From an uncultured Bacteroidota bacterium (GTDB lineage Bacteria; Bacteroidota; Bacteroidia; Flavobacteriales; Flavobacteriaceae), in assembly GCA_903879875.1 (NCBI GenBank), contig CAIRNC010000165.1:1-9066 (forward strand): DNA of 9,066 nt, written 5' to 3'. The notes under the pieces were generated by a model, which saw only the letters and a list, made by a program, of their open reading frames with translations, was not told where the DNA came from and searched no databases. The position numbers and the translations under genes were made by a program. Within the stretch, counting starts at the first letter, position 1. Each line of letters begins with the position of its first letter. Below are positions 1 through 6,339 of this stretch, one piece after another.

Positions 1-1056
1 GGCTTTGTTTTTATAAAAATTTACCATTAAATCTACATATTTGCTATAACTTTCAATGCCTTCTTTTTGTTGATTCATTTTCAAGAAATGATCATAAAAA
101 TAGTCAAATCCTGTGGCTATGGGCGTTTGATAGTGCTCCCAAAATAATTTACTTTCCTTGTAATTGGCTACTATTCCTGGATTAATTTTAGATTTGAAAT
201 GGTTAATTTGGGTTTTGTCTTTCATTTCGATGTTGTACAAACAATTGTGTAAAGCAGTACTGTAAGCCGCATATTGAAAAAATAAATCATCGTTTTTGCT
301 CGCCGATAAAAACCCAATAAAATTAGCTTCACTCTCGGAGGCATATCCAATTTGATGCGCCATCTCGTGGCAAACTACCACTGGAAATCCATAAAGGGGT
401 AATTTTTCATTTACTTGAGCTTCGTTTGTAAAAGGATTCAAATAGCCTCCAAAACCCATATAAGTCAGGGAAAAACTGAATATTGATTTTTTAATACTTG
501 GCGTTTTGTAGTCAAAAAAAGGATAGTTTTTGGATAAATTATCATAGCCATTTTGTGTCATCCTAAATATTTCATTTGGAGTATGTGGGTTGATTACTTT
601 TTGATTCGCATCTTTTGTAATTTGAAGATGTACAGCATTGGTTTTTATTATTAATTTTTCGGTGAATGCTAATAAATCGGCAGTTGAATAGTCTTTTTTG
701 ATGTTCATTTTTTCGGAAAGCGGTTCGCGATAGTAATTCATTGCCCAAAGCAAATGAAATAGAAAATAGAAAATCGAAAAAACACTAGCTACTTTTAATA
801 GATTGGATTTCCATTCTTTTTTCCATGATTTTCGAGCATCCCATGACTTTTTTAGTATTATAATAAGGAGTAAAAAATAGAAACAGTCTCCAACCGAAAA
901 GGGAATTTTACCAAAAAGCGTTCGCATAAATTTGGACACCATAAGAAACCAACCTTCGCTGTAAAAATGTGTAACAAATGCGGGATAATAGGCAAGAATT
1001 TGAATAGCAATAATTTGCAGAATTAAAAACAAAGGAAGCAAGTATTTTCGGCGCAT
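1..1056 (-). CDS. DUF3810-family membrane protein, putative zinc metalloprotease (3' end cut by window)
   Basis: This open frame starts at ATG 1054-1056 and runs off the window, giving 352 residues; I translated it by hand. Three hydrophobic stretches lie in the N-terminal third (about residues 5-24, 53-68 and 88-106), so it is probably an inner-membrane protein. The remaining ~240 residues are soluble. They carry the sequence GFGGYLNPFT (211-220) and then VVVCHEMAHQIGYASESEAN (226-245). HEMAH at 230-234 is an HExxH zinc-binding motif, and E241 or E243 could be the third ligand. This arrangement is what I know of the DUF3810 family of Bacteroidota, whose substrate is unknown. Family members are roughly this length, so only a few C-terminal residues should be missing. 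It lies 58 bp downstream of the methyltransferase on the same strand and may be co-transcribed, although a possible -7 box lies in the gap. Protease activity is inferred only from the motif. Confidence 0.85.
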   Translation of the reverse strand, partial: MRRKYLLPLFLILQIIAIQILAYYPAFVTHFYSEGWFLMVSKFMRTLFGKIPFSVGDCFYFLLLIIILKKSWDARKSWKKEWKSNLLKVASVFSIFYFLFHLLWAMNYYREPLSEKMNIKKDYSTADLLAFTEKLIIKTNAVHLQITKDANQKVINPHTPNEIFRMTQNGYDNLSKNYPFFDYKTPSIKKSIFSFSLTYMGFGGYLNPFTNEAQVNEKLPLYGFPVVVCHEMAHQIGYASESEANFIGFLSASKNDDLFFQYAAYSTALHNCLYNIEMKDKTQINHFKSKINPGIVANYKESKLFWEHYQTPIATGFDYFYDHFLKMNQQKEGIESYSKYVDLMVNFYKNKA

Positions 1057-1077
1057 TATCAGTGTGTTGAATGATAA

Positions 1078-1085
1078 CAAAAGTA
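1078..1085 (-). promoter_or_regulatory. Possible -7 box for the DUF3810 gene
   Basis: On the minus strand this reads TACTTTTG, a full match to the Bacteroidota -7 consensus TAnnTTTG, 21 bp upstream of the ATG. No convincing TTG -33 box is found 17-23 bp further upstream, so it may be chance. The gene could instead be read through from the methyltransferase. Confidence 0.25.
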
Positions 1086-1114
1086 AGGAAATTAAAAGGT
1101 AAATTATATATTCA

Positions 1115-1921
1115 TTAAACTCGAATTACAAAATGTTCCTTTTCTTGTTCTCTTCTAAAAAACACCAAACCCCATTGAAAAGTATCTATGGTAACGGTTA
1201 CTTTTGGATGTTTTTTTATTATCTCCCAAGCTTCTTCCATGTCATTTGACCAATGAATATCATCAAAAATCCACACAGTTTCGTTGGTTGTCGTTGGTAA
1301 TAAAAGTTCGAAATAATTTAAAGTAGCAGCTTTAGAATGATTGCCGTCGAAGTAAATGAGGTTTTGGGTAGTAGGTTGTAAGTTGTAAGTTTTGAAGTAT
1401 TCTGAAAATTCGGTAGTTATTAAATCAACAGTATTGATATTGAATTTTTGCAATAGCAATTGACATTGTTTTGCCGTTGCTAGACATCCTTCCAATGTTG
1501 TGATTTTTGCTTTTGGATTTCCCAAAGCTAGGGCAGCAGTGGCTAAACCCAATGAAGTTCCGATTTCCAGTACACTTTTAGGCTGGAAATATTTTGTAAT
1601 TCGACAAAGTAATTGGGCACGATTTGAACTAATTCCTGCTGCTTTTGCAATTTTTGCAATTTGTCTTTTATTGGTTTTAAAAACTTTAGAGCCAGCTCCG
1701 AAGTCGGTAACTTCGATGTAATTCTTGTTTTCTAACAGCGATTTTCGGTAGTTTTTTAAAATCGAATATTGCTTCGCCTGTTCGCTACCGCTCGGGTCAG
1801 GTTTTGGCTTTTTATCATAAAAACATTTGGTCAACAAATGGAACACAAAAGGCGAATGCACCGCATGTTCGTTTTTGGAATTCCAAAGGAATTGGAGATA
1901 AGCTTTTATTTGAAATAACAT
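1115..1921 (-). CDS. Class I SAM-dependent methyltransferase
   Basis: A 268-residue protein with a Rossmann-type methyltransferase fold. SAM-binding motif I is VLEIGTSLGLAT (117-128), followed by an acidic strand end TTLEG (141-145). FDGNH (191-195) and FDDIHW (219-224) match the acidic loop positions of O-methyltransferase-like families (Methyltransf_24 type). The substrate cannot be read from sequence. The N-terminus (FLWNSKNEHAVHSPFVF, 11-27) is typical of flavobacterial homologues. I chose ATG 1919-1921. The frame stays open upstream to a TTG at 1982-1984, but that TTG coincides with a promoter -33 box, and the extra 21 residues do not look conserved. Residues 178-184 are encoded by a 21-bp heptanucleotide repeat (see separate entry), which looks like an in-frame insertion. 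The gene is divergent from the SDR-like gene and 58 bp upstream of the DUF3810 gene. Confidence 0.85.
   Translation of the reverse strand: MLFQIKAYLQFLWNSKNEHAVHSPFVFHLLTKCFYDKKPKPDPSGSEQAKQYSILKNYRKSLLENKNYIEVTDFGAGSKVFKTNKRQIAKIAKAAGISSNRAQLLCRITKYFQPKSVLEIGTSLGLATAALALGNPKAKITTLEGCLATAKQCQLLLQKFNINTVDLITTEFSEYFKTYNLQPTTQNLIYFDGNHSKAATLNYFELLLPTTTNETVWIFDDIHWSNDMEEAWEIIKKHPKVTVTIDTFQWGLVFFRREQEKEHFVIRV
1371..1391 (+). repeat. Three-copy heptanucleotide repeat inside the methyltransferase gene
   Basis: On the plus strand the units are GTAGGTT (1371-1377), GTAAGTT (1378-1384) and GTAAGTT (1385-1391). Three 7-bp units make 21 bp, so the tract adds exactly seven codons and keeps the frame. It encodes about residues 178-184 (TYNLQPT), between the EFSEYF helix and the IYFDGN strand, which is a likely surface loop. 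The tract resembles the TTGnnAC heptamers at 1971-1991. Confidence 0.7.
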
Positions 1922-1955
1922 AAAACGTTTTGTGCCTTGTTTTATAAGGGAGGTG

Positions 1956-1984
1956 TAAAGATATAAAAAAGTTACAAGTCTCAA
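1956..1984 (-). promoter_or_regulatory. Candidate promoter of the methyltransferase gene
   Basis: On the minus strand a TTG (-33 box, 1982-1984) is followed after 18 bp by TATCTTTA (1956-1963), one base off the Bacteroidota TAnnTTTG -7 consensus. The spacing fits the known 17-23 bp range. Transcription would start about 30 nt upstream of ATG 1921, which supports that start over the TTG at 1984. Confidence 0.4.
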
Positions 1985-1991
1985 GTTGCAA
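1971..1991 (+). repeat. Three-copy degenerate heptanucleotide repeat in the divergent promoter region
   Basis: Plus-strand units are GTTACAA (1971-1977), GTCTCAA (1978-1984) and GTTGCAA (1985-1991), consensus GTnnCAA; read on the minus strand, TTGnnAC. The repeat supplies the TTG used as the candidate -33 box of the methyltransferase, so unit number could affect that promoter. It is similar in unit length and composition to the repeat at 1371-1391. Confidence 0.6.
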
Positions 1992-2039
1992 TTTCAAAAG
2001 ACAAGATGGTATTACTTTCGACTTTCAAACTTTTAAGAC

Positions 2040-2047
2040 TATCTTTG
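2040..2047 (+). promoter_or_regulatory. Candidate -7 box of the SDR-like gene
   Basis: TATCTTTG matches TAnnTTTG exactly and lies 40 bp upstream of ATG 2088, giving a leader of about 30-35 nt. The -33 position holds only a weak TTTCG at 2016-2020, 19 bp upstream. It is the best promoter candidate for this strand in the divergent region. Confidence 0.45.
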
Positions 2048-2087
2048 GAGTCTTGGTATTTGCTATAATTGGAATGCCTTTTTTTTA

Positions 2088-3641
2088 ATGATTATGAAGG
2101 AAGAATTAGCACATAAAAGTACCATAACATCCGAAGAAATTAAGCGATGCATTGCTATTTTGGCACAATTAAATACGGATACCAATCAAATATTTGACAT
2201 CCCAAAGGAGCAACGAACCGCTTTGATTAAAGAAGCGGGGATGTTCTCAAGACCTGATAGAGAAGAATTTTCGCGTAGAAAAAAAGACGGAAAATTGGCT
2301 GCCAAGCGCAAACAAGAAAAGAAAGATAGAACGGCTCGTAAGGAAACTGGTATTCGGTCGGCTCGCGAAGCCAGTGTTTTTGTAGCGCCAAAATTGTTGG
2401 CTTTGAATGAACTCGCCAGCAAAGAACAACGCAAATTAGAAACACCACAAAACTGCTATGTTTGCAAGAAGGAATACATTGACATGCACCATTTTTATGA
2501 CACGATGTGTCCCGATTGTGGCGATTTTAATTATGCTAAACGTTTTCAAACTGCCGACGTAAATGGACAAATTGCTGTAATTACAGGTTCAAGATTAAAA
2601 ATTGGATATCATATTAGTTTGATGCTTTTGAGGGGTGGTGCTACTGTTATTGCGACGACTCGTTTCCCAGTAGATTCGGCTTTGCGATTTGCTAAAGAAG
2701 ATGATTTTATGGATTGGGGACACCGCTTGAAGATTCACGGATTGGATTTACGTCACATTCCGAGTGTAGAGATTTTCTGCAATTTTATAGAACAAAAATA
2801 CGAGCGATTGGATATTTTAATTAATAATGCTGCGCAAACGGTACGTCGTCCATCAGGATTTTATGCCCATTTAATGGAAAATGAAGAGCGACCAATTGCG
2901 TCTTTACCTATAAATGTTCAGAATTTATTATTGGATCATACCAATTGTCTCGATGAATTAAAAGTTTTAACCACAGGATTTTCATCCAATGAAAATATGC
3001 CAGTTACTTGGCACGGACCAGAGCCAGGCATTGGTTTACGGGCATCAGCTAAATTATCACAAATTCCATATTCGTTTGACAATGCCTTGGTAGCCAAAGA
3101 AGTTTTTCCAGAAGGGGAGTTGGATGCCGATTTGCAACAAGTCGATTTAAGAAAAACCAACAGTTGGCGATTGAAATTGGGGCAAATAGAAACCACCGAA
3201 ATGATTGAAGTGCAACTCGTAAATTCTGTTGCGCCTTTTGTGTTGTGCAATCGCCTTTCGGAAGTCATGAAAAATGACAACACGGGCAAAAAACACATCA
3301 TCAATGTTTCAGCGATGGAAGGCAAGTTTTACCGTGATTTCAAGGAAGACCGCCATCCACATACCAATATGGCGAAAGCCGCTTTGAATATGTTAACCCA
3401 CACCGCCGCTGGAACTTTAGCAAAAGACGGTATTTTTATGAATGCTGTAGATACTGGTTGGGTAACGGACGAAGACCCAGCAGAATTAGCCAAACGAAAG
3501 CAAGAAGAACAAGATTTTCATCCGCCTTTAGATATTGTTGATGGTGCGGCAAGAGTTTTAGACCCTTTGTTTGAAGGCATTAACACAGAAAAACATTGGT
3601 GTGGAAAATTCTTGAAAGATTATAGACCAATTGCTTGGTAG
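2088..3641 (+). CDS. SDR-family oxidoreductase-like protein with N-terminal zinc ribbon and atypical active site
   Basis: A 517-residue protein, about twice the length of a classical SDR. Residues 1-110 are charged, with a Lys/Arg-rich helical stretch (about 57-93). CxxC pairs at C123/C126 and C141/C144, with H134 and H135 between them, look like a small zinc ribbon. The SDR Rossmann core follows: TGSRLKIG (166-173, TGxxxGxG-like), R192 after the second strand (suggesting NADP(H)), D220, NNAA (246-249), N379, S408 and K430. The position four residues before K430, normally catalytic Tyr, is Thr426 (HTNMAK). NNAA and N379 lie about 130 residues apart, against roughly 25 in classical SDRs, so about 100 residues are inserted around 255-370. 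The substrate is unknown. Known family: SDR fold. Inferred: altered chemistry or a non-catalytic role. The start is ATG 2088, though ATG 2094 is equally possible. It has its own promoter candidate and terminator, so it is probably monocistronic. Confidence 0.85.
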   Translation: MIMKEELAHKSTITSEEIKRCIAILAQLNTDTNQIFDIPKEQRTALIKEAGMFSRPDREEFSRRKKDGKLAAKRKQEKKDRTARKETGIRSAREASVFVAPKLLALNELASKEQRKLETPQNCYVCKKEYIDMHHFYDTMCPDCGDFNYAKRFQTADVNGQIAVITGSRLKIGYHISLMLLRGGATVIATTRFPVDSALRFAKEDDFMDWGHRLKIHGLDLRHIPSVEIFCNFIEQKYERLDILINNAAQTVRRPSGFYAHLMENEERPIASLPINVQNLLLDHTNCLDELKVLTTGFSSNENMPVTWHGPEPGIGLRASAKLSQIPYSFDNALVAKEVFPEGELDADLQQVDLRKTNSWRLKLGQIETTEMIEVQLVNSVAPFVLCNRLSEVMKNDNTGKKHIINVSAMEGKFYRDFKEDRHPHTNMAKAALNMLTHTAAGTLAKDGIFMNAVDTGWVTDEDPAELAKRKQEEQDFHPPLDIVDGAARVLDPLFEGINTEKHWCGKFLKDYRPIAW

Positions 3642-3660
3642 AGTACTATAACCACCGTAG

Positions 3661-3709
3661 AGGGAATTGCAACGTGTGAAAATCACAACAGAATTTGATT
3701 CCTTTTTTT
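3661..3709 (+). terminator. Probable intrinsic terminator of the SDR-like gene
   Basis: Outer arms AGGGAAT (3661-3667) and ATTCCTT (3698-3704) can pair with one G-U wobble, enclosing a perfect inner hairpin TGTGA-AAA-TCACA (3675-3687). A run of seven T follows (3703-3709). It lies 20 bp after the stop codon. The outer pairing spans a 30-nt interior, so stability is moderate. Confidence 0.4.
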
Positions 3710-3744
3710 ATTAACGAGCACTATAACTTATTGACTTTTTATAA

Positions 3745-3852
3745 CAAGATACACTAAATAAATTTATTTTTAATAGAATTACTAAGATTCAAAGAAATGT
3801 TTCTGATTTGAATAATGGAATATACTTTATTAATGTCAATTTGTATATATAA
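3745..3852 (+). pseudogene. Decayed C-terminal T9SS sorting-domain remnant
   Basis: An open stretch bounded by stops at 3742-3744 and 3850-3852 translates to 35 residues ending VSDLNNGIYFINVNLYI (3799-3849). The core xVSDLNNGIYFxxV closely fits the conserved penultimate strands of type A T9SS sorting domains (usual pattern [ILV]x[DN][LV]SxLxxGxYxVxV). The final strand with the KK-rich C-terminus is missing, there is no start codon or signal peptide, and I recognise no upstream part of the domain. It looks like a fossil of a deleted secreted-protein gene just upstream of a live T9SS cargo gene. The DNA is not noticeably similar to that gene's tail, so a recent local duplication is unlikely. 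The call rests on a short motif. Confidence 0.5.
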
Positions 3853-4023
3853 ACTGACTTAAAAGTAAATTAAAAATTAAATTTTTTAATAGGTTTTACT
3901 ATTGCTTGAAAAAAAATGCTGTTTTTTTAGGACAAATACAGAAATATTAAATTCATAAAAAATAAAATGTTAAATATTGTTTTAGTTTGTCATGTATAAT
4001 TAACATAATTAAAATATTAATTT

Positions 4024-4031
4024 TATATTTG
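4024..4031 (+). promoter_or_regulatory. -7 box of the T9SS cargo gene
   Basis: TATATTTG matches TAnnTTTG exactly, 23 bp upstream of ATG 4055. No clear TTG -33 box is present at the usual 17-23 bp; a TTTG at 3986-3989 is too far away. The surrounding DNA is almost pure A/T. Confidence 0.45.
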
Positions 4032-4054
4032 TCATCAAATTTAAAATTATAAAT

Positions 4055-5524
4055 ATGAAAAAATTACTACTTTTTACGTTTTTTGTTATGGGAGCATTTC
4101 AAGTTTCTGCCCAATCTGATTGCGCTAATGCAATAGCAATCACAACAAATGGAACTGTTTCAGCACCCGCGGTTGACGGAGTTTTTGCAAATAATTGTTA
4201 CAATCACACATTGGATAGCAATGGAGGTGCAATTTATGCAATTTGGTATTCATTTACTCCTACTGCAAGTGGAGAAGTTACAATGACTTCAAACTTAGGG
4301 ACTAATGTTGCTCCATTTAGTGTAGACACTAAAGTTTCTATTTTTACTGGAACTTGTGATGCGTTAGTATGTTATGACGCTAATGATGATACTTCATCAA
4401 CTCAATATTTATCAACTATTACTTTCCCGGTTCAATCTGGTGTTACTTACTACATCGCTTGGGACAATTACTGGGATGCTAACGGATTCGATTTTGATTT
4501 CAATTTTACTTCTTCAACTTGTGTTAAACCTTATTATTTTAATGCTACAACTGATTTAACTACTACTTCTGCAACATTAAATTGGGTTGCATCAGTAAGT
4601 AGTCCATCTCAATACCAAGTTGAATATGGTTTGTATGGTTTTACTCAGGGAACTGGAACTACTGTTTTAACTCCAACTAATTCAATTACACTTTCAGGTT
4701 TAACTCCATTTGCCAATTATCAGTACTATATTAGAGGTTATTGTGATGCCGCAAATCAAAGTCCTTGGACAGCAGTTAGAACTGTAGCCTTAGTAAAAGC
4801 TTGTCCTTATGCTTGTACTTTTGACGATGCAAATCAAGTAGCTGGATGGACAACAAGTGGTAATGGAGCCTATGGTTTAGGAGCAACAGCTGCTAATGCA
4901 CAAGGTGGCGTAGGACAATATTGGATATTAAATAATAGTATAACAGCAGCTACTAATAACTGGTTGTTTACACCTCCAATGACACTGGCTGCAAATGAGT
5001 CAGTAACAATATCTTTTTGGACTCGTTGTGGAACTGCAAGAAGTTTACGTTTGACTGCAGGTAACGCTGCTACTCCAGCTGCACAAACAACGCAAATCTG
5101 GGCAAATCCAGCATTGTTAAACACATCTTATGCACAAACTACTGCACCTGCATTTGTAGCTCCTACAGCAGGAATTTATTATTTTGCATTCAATGATATT
5201 TCAGCATTAAATACGGGTACTGCTGCAGCTACTTTACGTTTAGACACAATAAATGTTAGTTCTGTATTAGGAACAAATGAATTTGCATCTTCTAATTTTT
5301 CTGTTTATCCTAACCCTTCTAACGGAATCATTAATATAGCAAATGATATTAACGCTACTGTAAGTGCAATTGAAATTTTAGATTTGAATGGTAGAGTAGT
5401 AAAAAGCCAAGCGCTACTTACAAATGGAAACCAAATTTCCATAAATGAGCTTTCAGCTGGTGTTTATATGTTGAAGTTAGCAACTAGTCAAGGAGTTGTT
5501 TCTAAAAAAATCGTTAAAAACTAA
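4055..5524 (+). CDS. Secreted multidomain protein with fibronectin III domain and T9SS type A sorting domain
   Basis: A 489-residue protein exported through Sec and then the type IX system. The signal peptide is residues 1-19/20 (MKKLLLFTFF start, VSA|Q cleavage). Residues 21-156 form a beta-rich domain beginning DCANAI, with IWYSFTP, VDTKVSIFTG, YYIAWDNYW and paired cysteines, a pattern common in flavobacterial surface proteins and similar to pre-peptidase C-terminal domains. Residues about 160-245 are fibronectin III-like (SATLNW, YQVEYG, LSGLTPFANYQYYIRGYC). Residues about 249-402 form a jelly-roll-like, probably carbohydrate-binding or adhesive, domain (CTFDD, GWTTSGNGAYG, NNWLFTPPMTL, ISFWTR). 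The sorting domain is 406-489 (FSVYPNPSNGIINI, VSAIEILDLNGRVV, INELSAGVYMLKL, VVSKKIVKN), removed on transport or used for surface attachment. No enzyme motif was found, so adhesion or glycan binding is a guess. It is flanked by its own promoter and a strong terminator: a single-gene unit. Confidence 0.9.
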   Translation: MKKLLLFTFFVMGAFQVSAQSDCANAIAITTNGTVSAPAVDGVFANNCYNHTLDSNGGAIYAIWYSFTPTASGEVTMTSNLGTNVAPFSVDTKVSIFTGTCDALVCYDANDDTSSTQYLSTITFPVQSGVTYYIAWDNYWDANGFDFDFNFTSSTCVKPYYFNATTDLTTTSATLNWVASVSSPSQYQVEYGLYGFTQGTGTTVLTPTNSITLSGLTPFANYQYYIRGYCDAANQSPWTAVRTVALVKACPYACTFDDANQVAGWTTSGNGAYGLGATAANAQGGVGQYWILNNSITAATNNWLFTPPMTLAANESVTISFWTRCGTARSLRLTAGNAATPAAQTTQIWANPALLNTSYAQTTAPAFVAPTAGIYYFAFNDISALNTGTAAATLRLDTINVSSVLGTNEFASSNFSVYPNPSNGIINIANDINATVSAIEILDLNGRVVKSQALLTNGNQISINELSAGVYMLKLATSQGVVSKKIVKN

Positions 5525-5589
5525 ACATTAAAGTTAAGACGATAATTCAGTCGTTTATTAGAAAATAAAATTTCTGCATCAAATGACAT

Positions 5590-5627
5590 AAAAAGAGTAA
5601 AATGCCACAGGCTTTTACTCTTTTTTT
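5590..5627 (+). terminator. Strong intrinsic terminator after the T9SS cargo gene
   Basis: Left arm AAAAAGAGTAAAA (5590-5602), one bulged T, then GCC; loop ACAG or ACA; right arm GGC then TTTTACTCTTTTT (to 5625), within a T7 run (5621-5627). That gives about 16 base pairs, with A and T tracts on either side, so it could act in both directions. It lies 65 bp after the stop codon. Confidence 0.85.
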
Positions 5628-5747
5628 ATTTTGTAAATTTCTGAGTAAATTAAATGTTTTTCGTAACATTGAAATGAAAAAATATTAAAAGGCAATAATA
5701 AAAAGCCCCGACATAAAATCTTTATTTTTATCCAAAACAAAACTATT

Positions 5748-6245
5748 TTGAAAAAAAGCCTCTCCCTTTTACTGCTTCTTGTATTTTTCAGCGCTTGTAA
5801 ATCTACGCATAGTAGTAATTCTAGTAGCAAAGAAAGCAACAATACCAAAGCTCTTTCCAATCAATTTGTAAAACAATTGATTAAAACCGCCTCTGAGAAT
5901 CTGGGCACAAGTTATAAGGCAGGAGGAATCACTCCAGAGGGTTTTGACTGTTCAGGATTGATTTATGCTACGTTCCTGAAATTTGAAATTAAATTGCCAA
6001 GAACTTCGGCAGAAATGTCTAAAATGGGGAAAAAACTTCAATCGGAAGAAATCCAAAAAGGAGATTTAATTTTCTTTAAAACCAATGGCAAAAGTGCAAT
6101 AAATCATGTAGGTTTAGTCATAGAAGTCAACAACGATGAAATAAAATTCATCCATGCTTCAAACCAAAAAGGGGTTATTGTTTCCTCAACAAAAGAGCCC
6201 TATTATGGTAAATCTTTCGCTCAAGCGAATAGGATATTAATGTAA
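5748..6245 (+). CDS. NlpC/P60 family (C40) peptidoglycan peptidase, lipoprotein
   Basis: A 165-residue cell-wall endopeptidase of the NlpC/P60 fold, expected to cut peptide stems of peptidoglycan. Residues 1-17 are a lipoprotein signal (KKSLSLLLLLVFFSAC) with lipobox FSAC, so C17 would be lipidated; a Ser/Asn-rich linker (20-38) follows. The catalytic domain is 40-165: Cys68 in GFDCSG, His120 in NHVGL and His136 in FIHAS form the expected Cys-His-His set, with GDLIFF at 105-110. All core motifs are intact and the length is normal for a single-domain enzyme. The start is TTG 5748: the lipobox-containing signal begins right there, and no in-frame ATG or GTG fits upstream. A weak -7-like TATTTTTA lies at 5723-5730. 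It follows the strong terminator and converges on hutI, so it is probably transcribed alone. Confidence 0.9.
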   Translation: MKKSLSLLLLLVFFSACKSTHSSNSSSKESNNTKALSNQFVKQLIKTASENLGTSYKAGGITPEGFDCSGLIYATFLKFEIKLPRTSAEMSKMGKKLQSEEIQKGDLIFFKTNGKSAINHVGLVIEVNNDEIKFIHASNQKGVIVSSTKEPYYGKSFAQANRILM

Positions 6246-6315
6246 ATAATTTTCAATTTTTATTAAAGTATTTTTATCTTAAACTCTATTTTGTTTTACT
6301 TTCAATATTTAGAAT

Positions 6316-6339
6316 TTAGTTAAATTAACTAATATTTTT
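6316..6339 (+). terminator. Possible A/T-rich terminator between the converging peptidase gene and hutI
   Basis: A near-perfect palindrome, TTAGTTAA-A-TTAACTAA (6316-6332), is followed on the plus strand by TATTTTT. It could end the peptidase transcript 70 bp after its stop. It overlaps the hutI stop codon (6329-6331). The stem is nearly all A-T, hence weak, and no U-tract follows it on the minus strand. Confidence 0.35.

Larger units (their letters stand above)
3642..4054. other. 413-bp AT-rich intergenic region
   Basis: No intact gene was found on either strand. It contains a probable terminator for the SDR-like gene (3661-3709), a short frame resembling the end of a T9SS sorting domain (3745-3852), small A/T hairpins (AATAG/CTATT at 3888-3903; A7/T7 around 3910-3928) and the promoter of the T9SS cargo gene (4024-4031). 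It is more AT-rich than the flanking genes. Confidence 0.7.

Noticed and set aside
1500..1721. 73-codon plus-strand frame inside the methyltransferase gene
   Set aside because: Shadow frame opposite the conserved SAM-binding region; no motif or promoter.
1922..1984. Longer methyltransferase start at TTG 1984
   Set aside because: The extra 21 residues overlap the candidate promoter and the heptamer repeat, while ATG 1921 begins the N-terminus typical of the family.
2186..2448. Three overlapping minus-strand frames opposite the N-terminal part of the SDR-like gene
   Set aside because: They arise opposite the Lys/Arg-rich stretch, which gives Phe/Leu-rich antisense translations; no sign of a real gene.
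2936..3325. 129-codon open frame on the minus strand inside the SDR-like gene
   Set aside because: It is fully antisense to a well-supported coding frame, has no recognisable domain, and its composition follows the overlying codons.
3909..3928. A-run/T-run hairpin as a terminator
   Set aside because: Only A-T pairs, no adjacent upstream gene end, and expected by chance in such AT-rich DNA.
4870..5124. 84-codon minus-strand frame inside the T9SS cargo gene
   Set aside because: Ala/Val-rich reading of the antisense of Ala/Thr codons; no supporting signals.
5615..5860. 81-codon minus-strand frame overlapping the terminator and the start of the NlpC/P60 gene
   Set aside because: It is antisense to the lipoprotein signal and reads through the terminator hairpin; the Leu/Phe-rich sequence comes from A/T runs.
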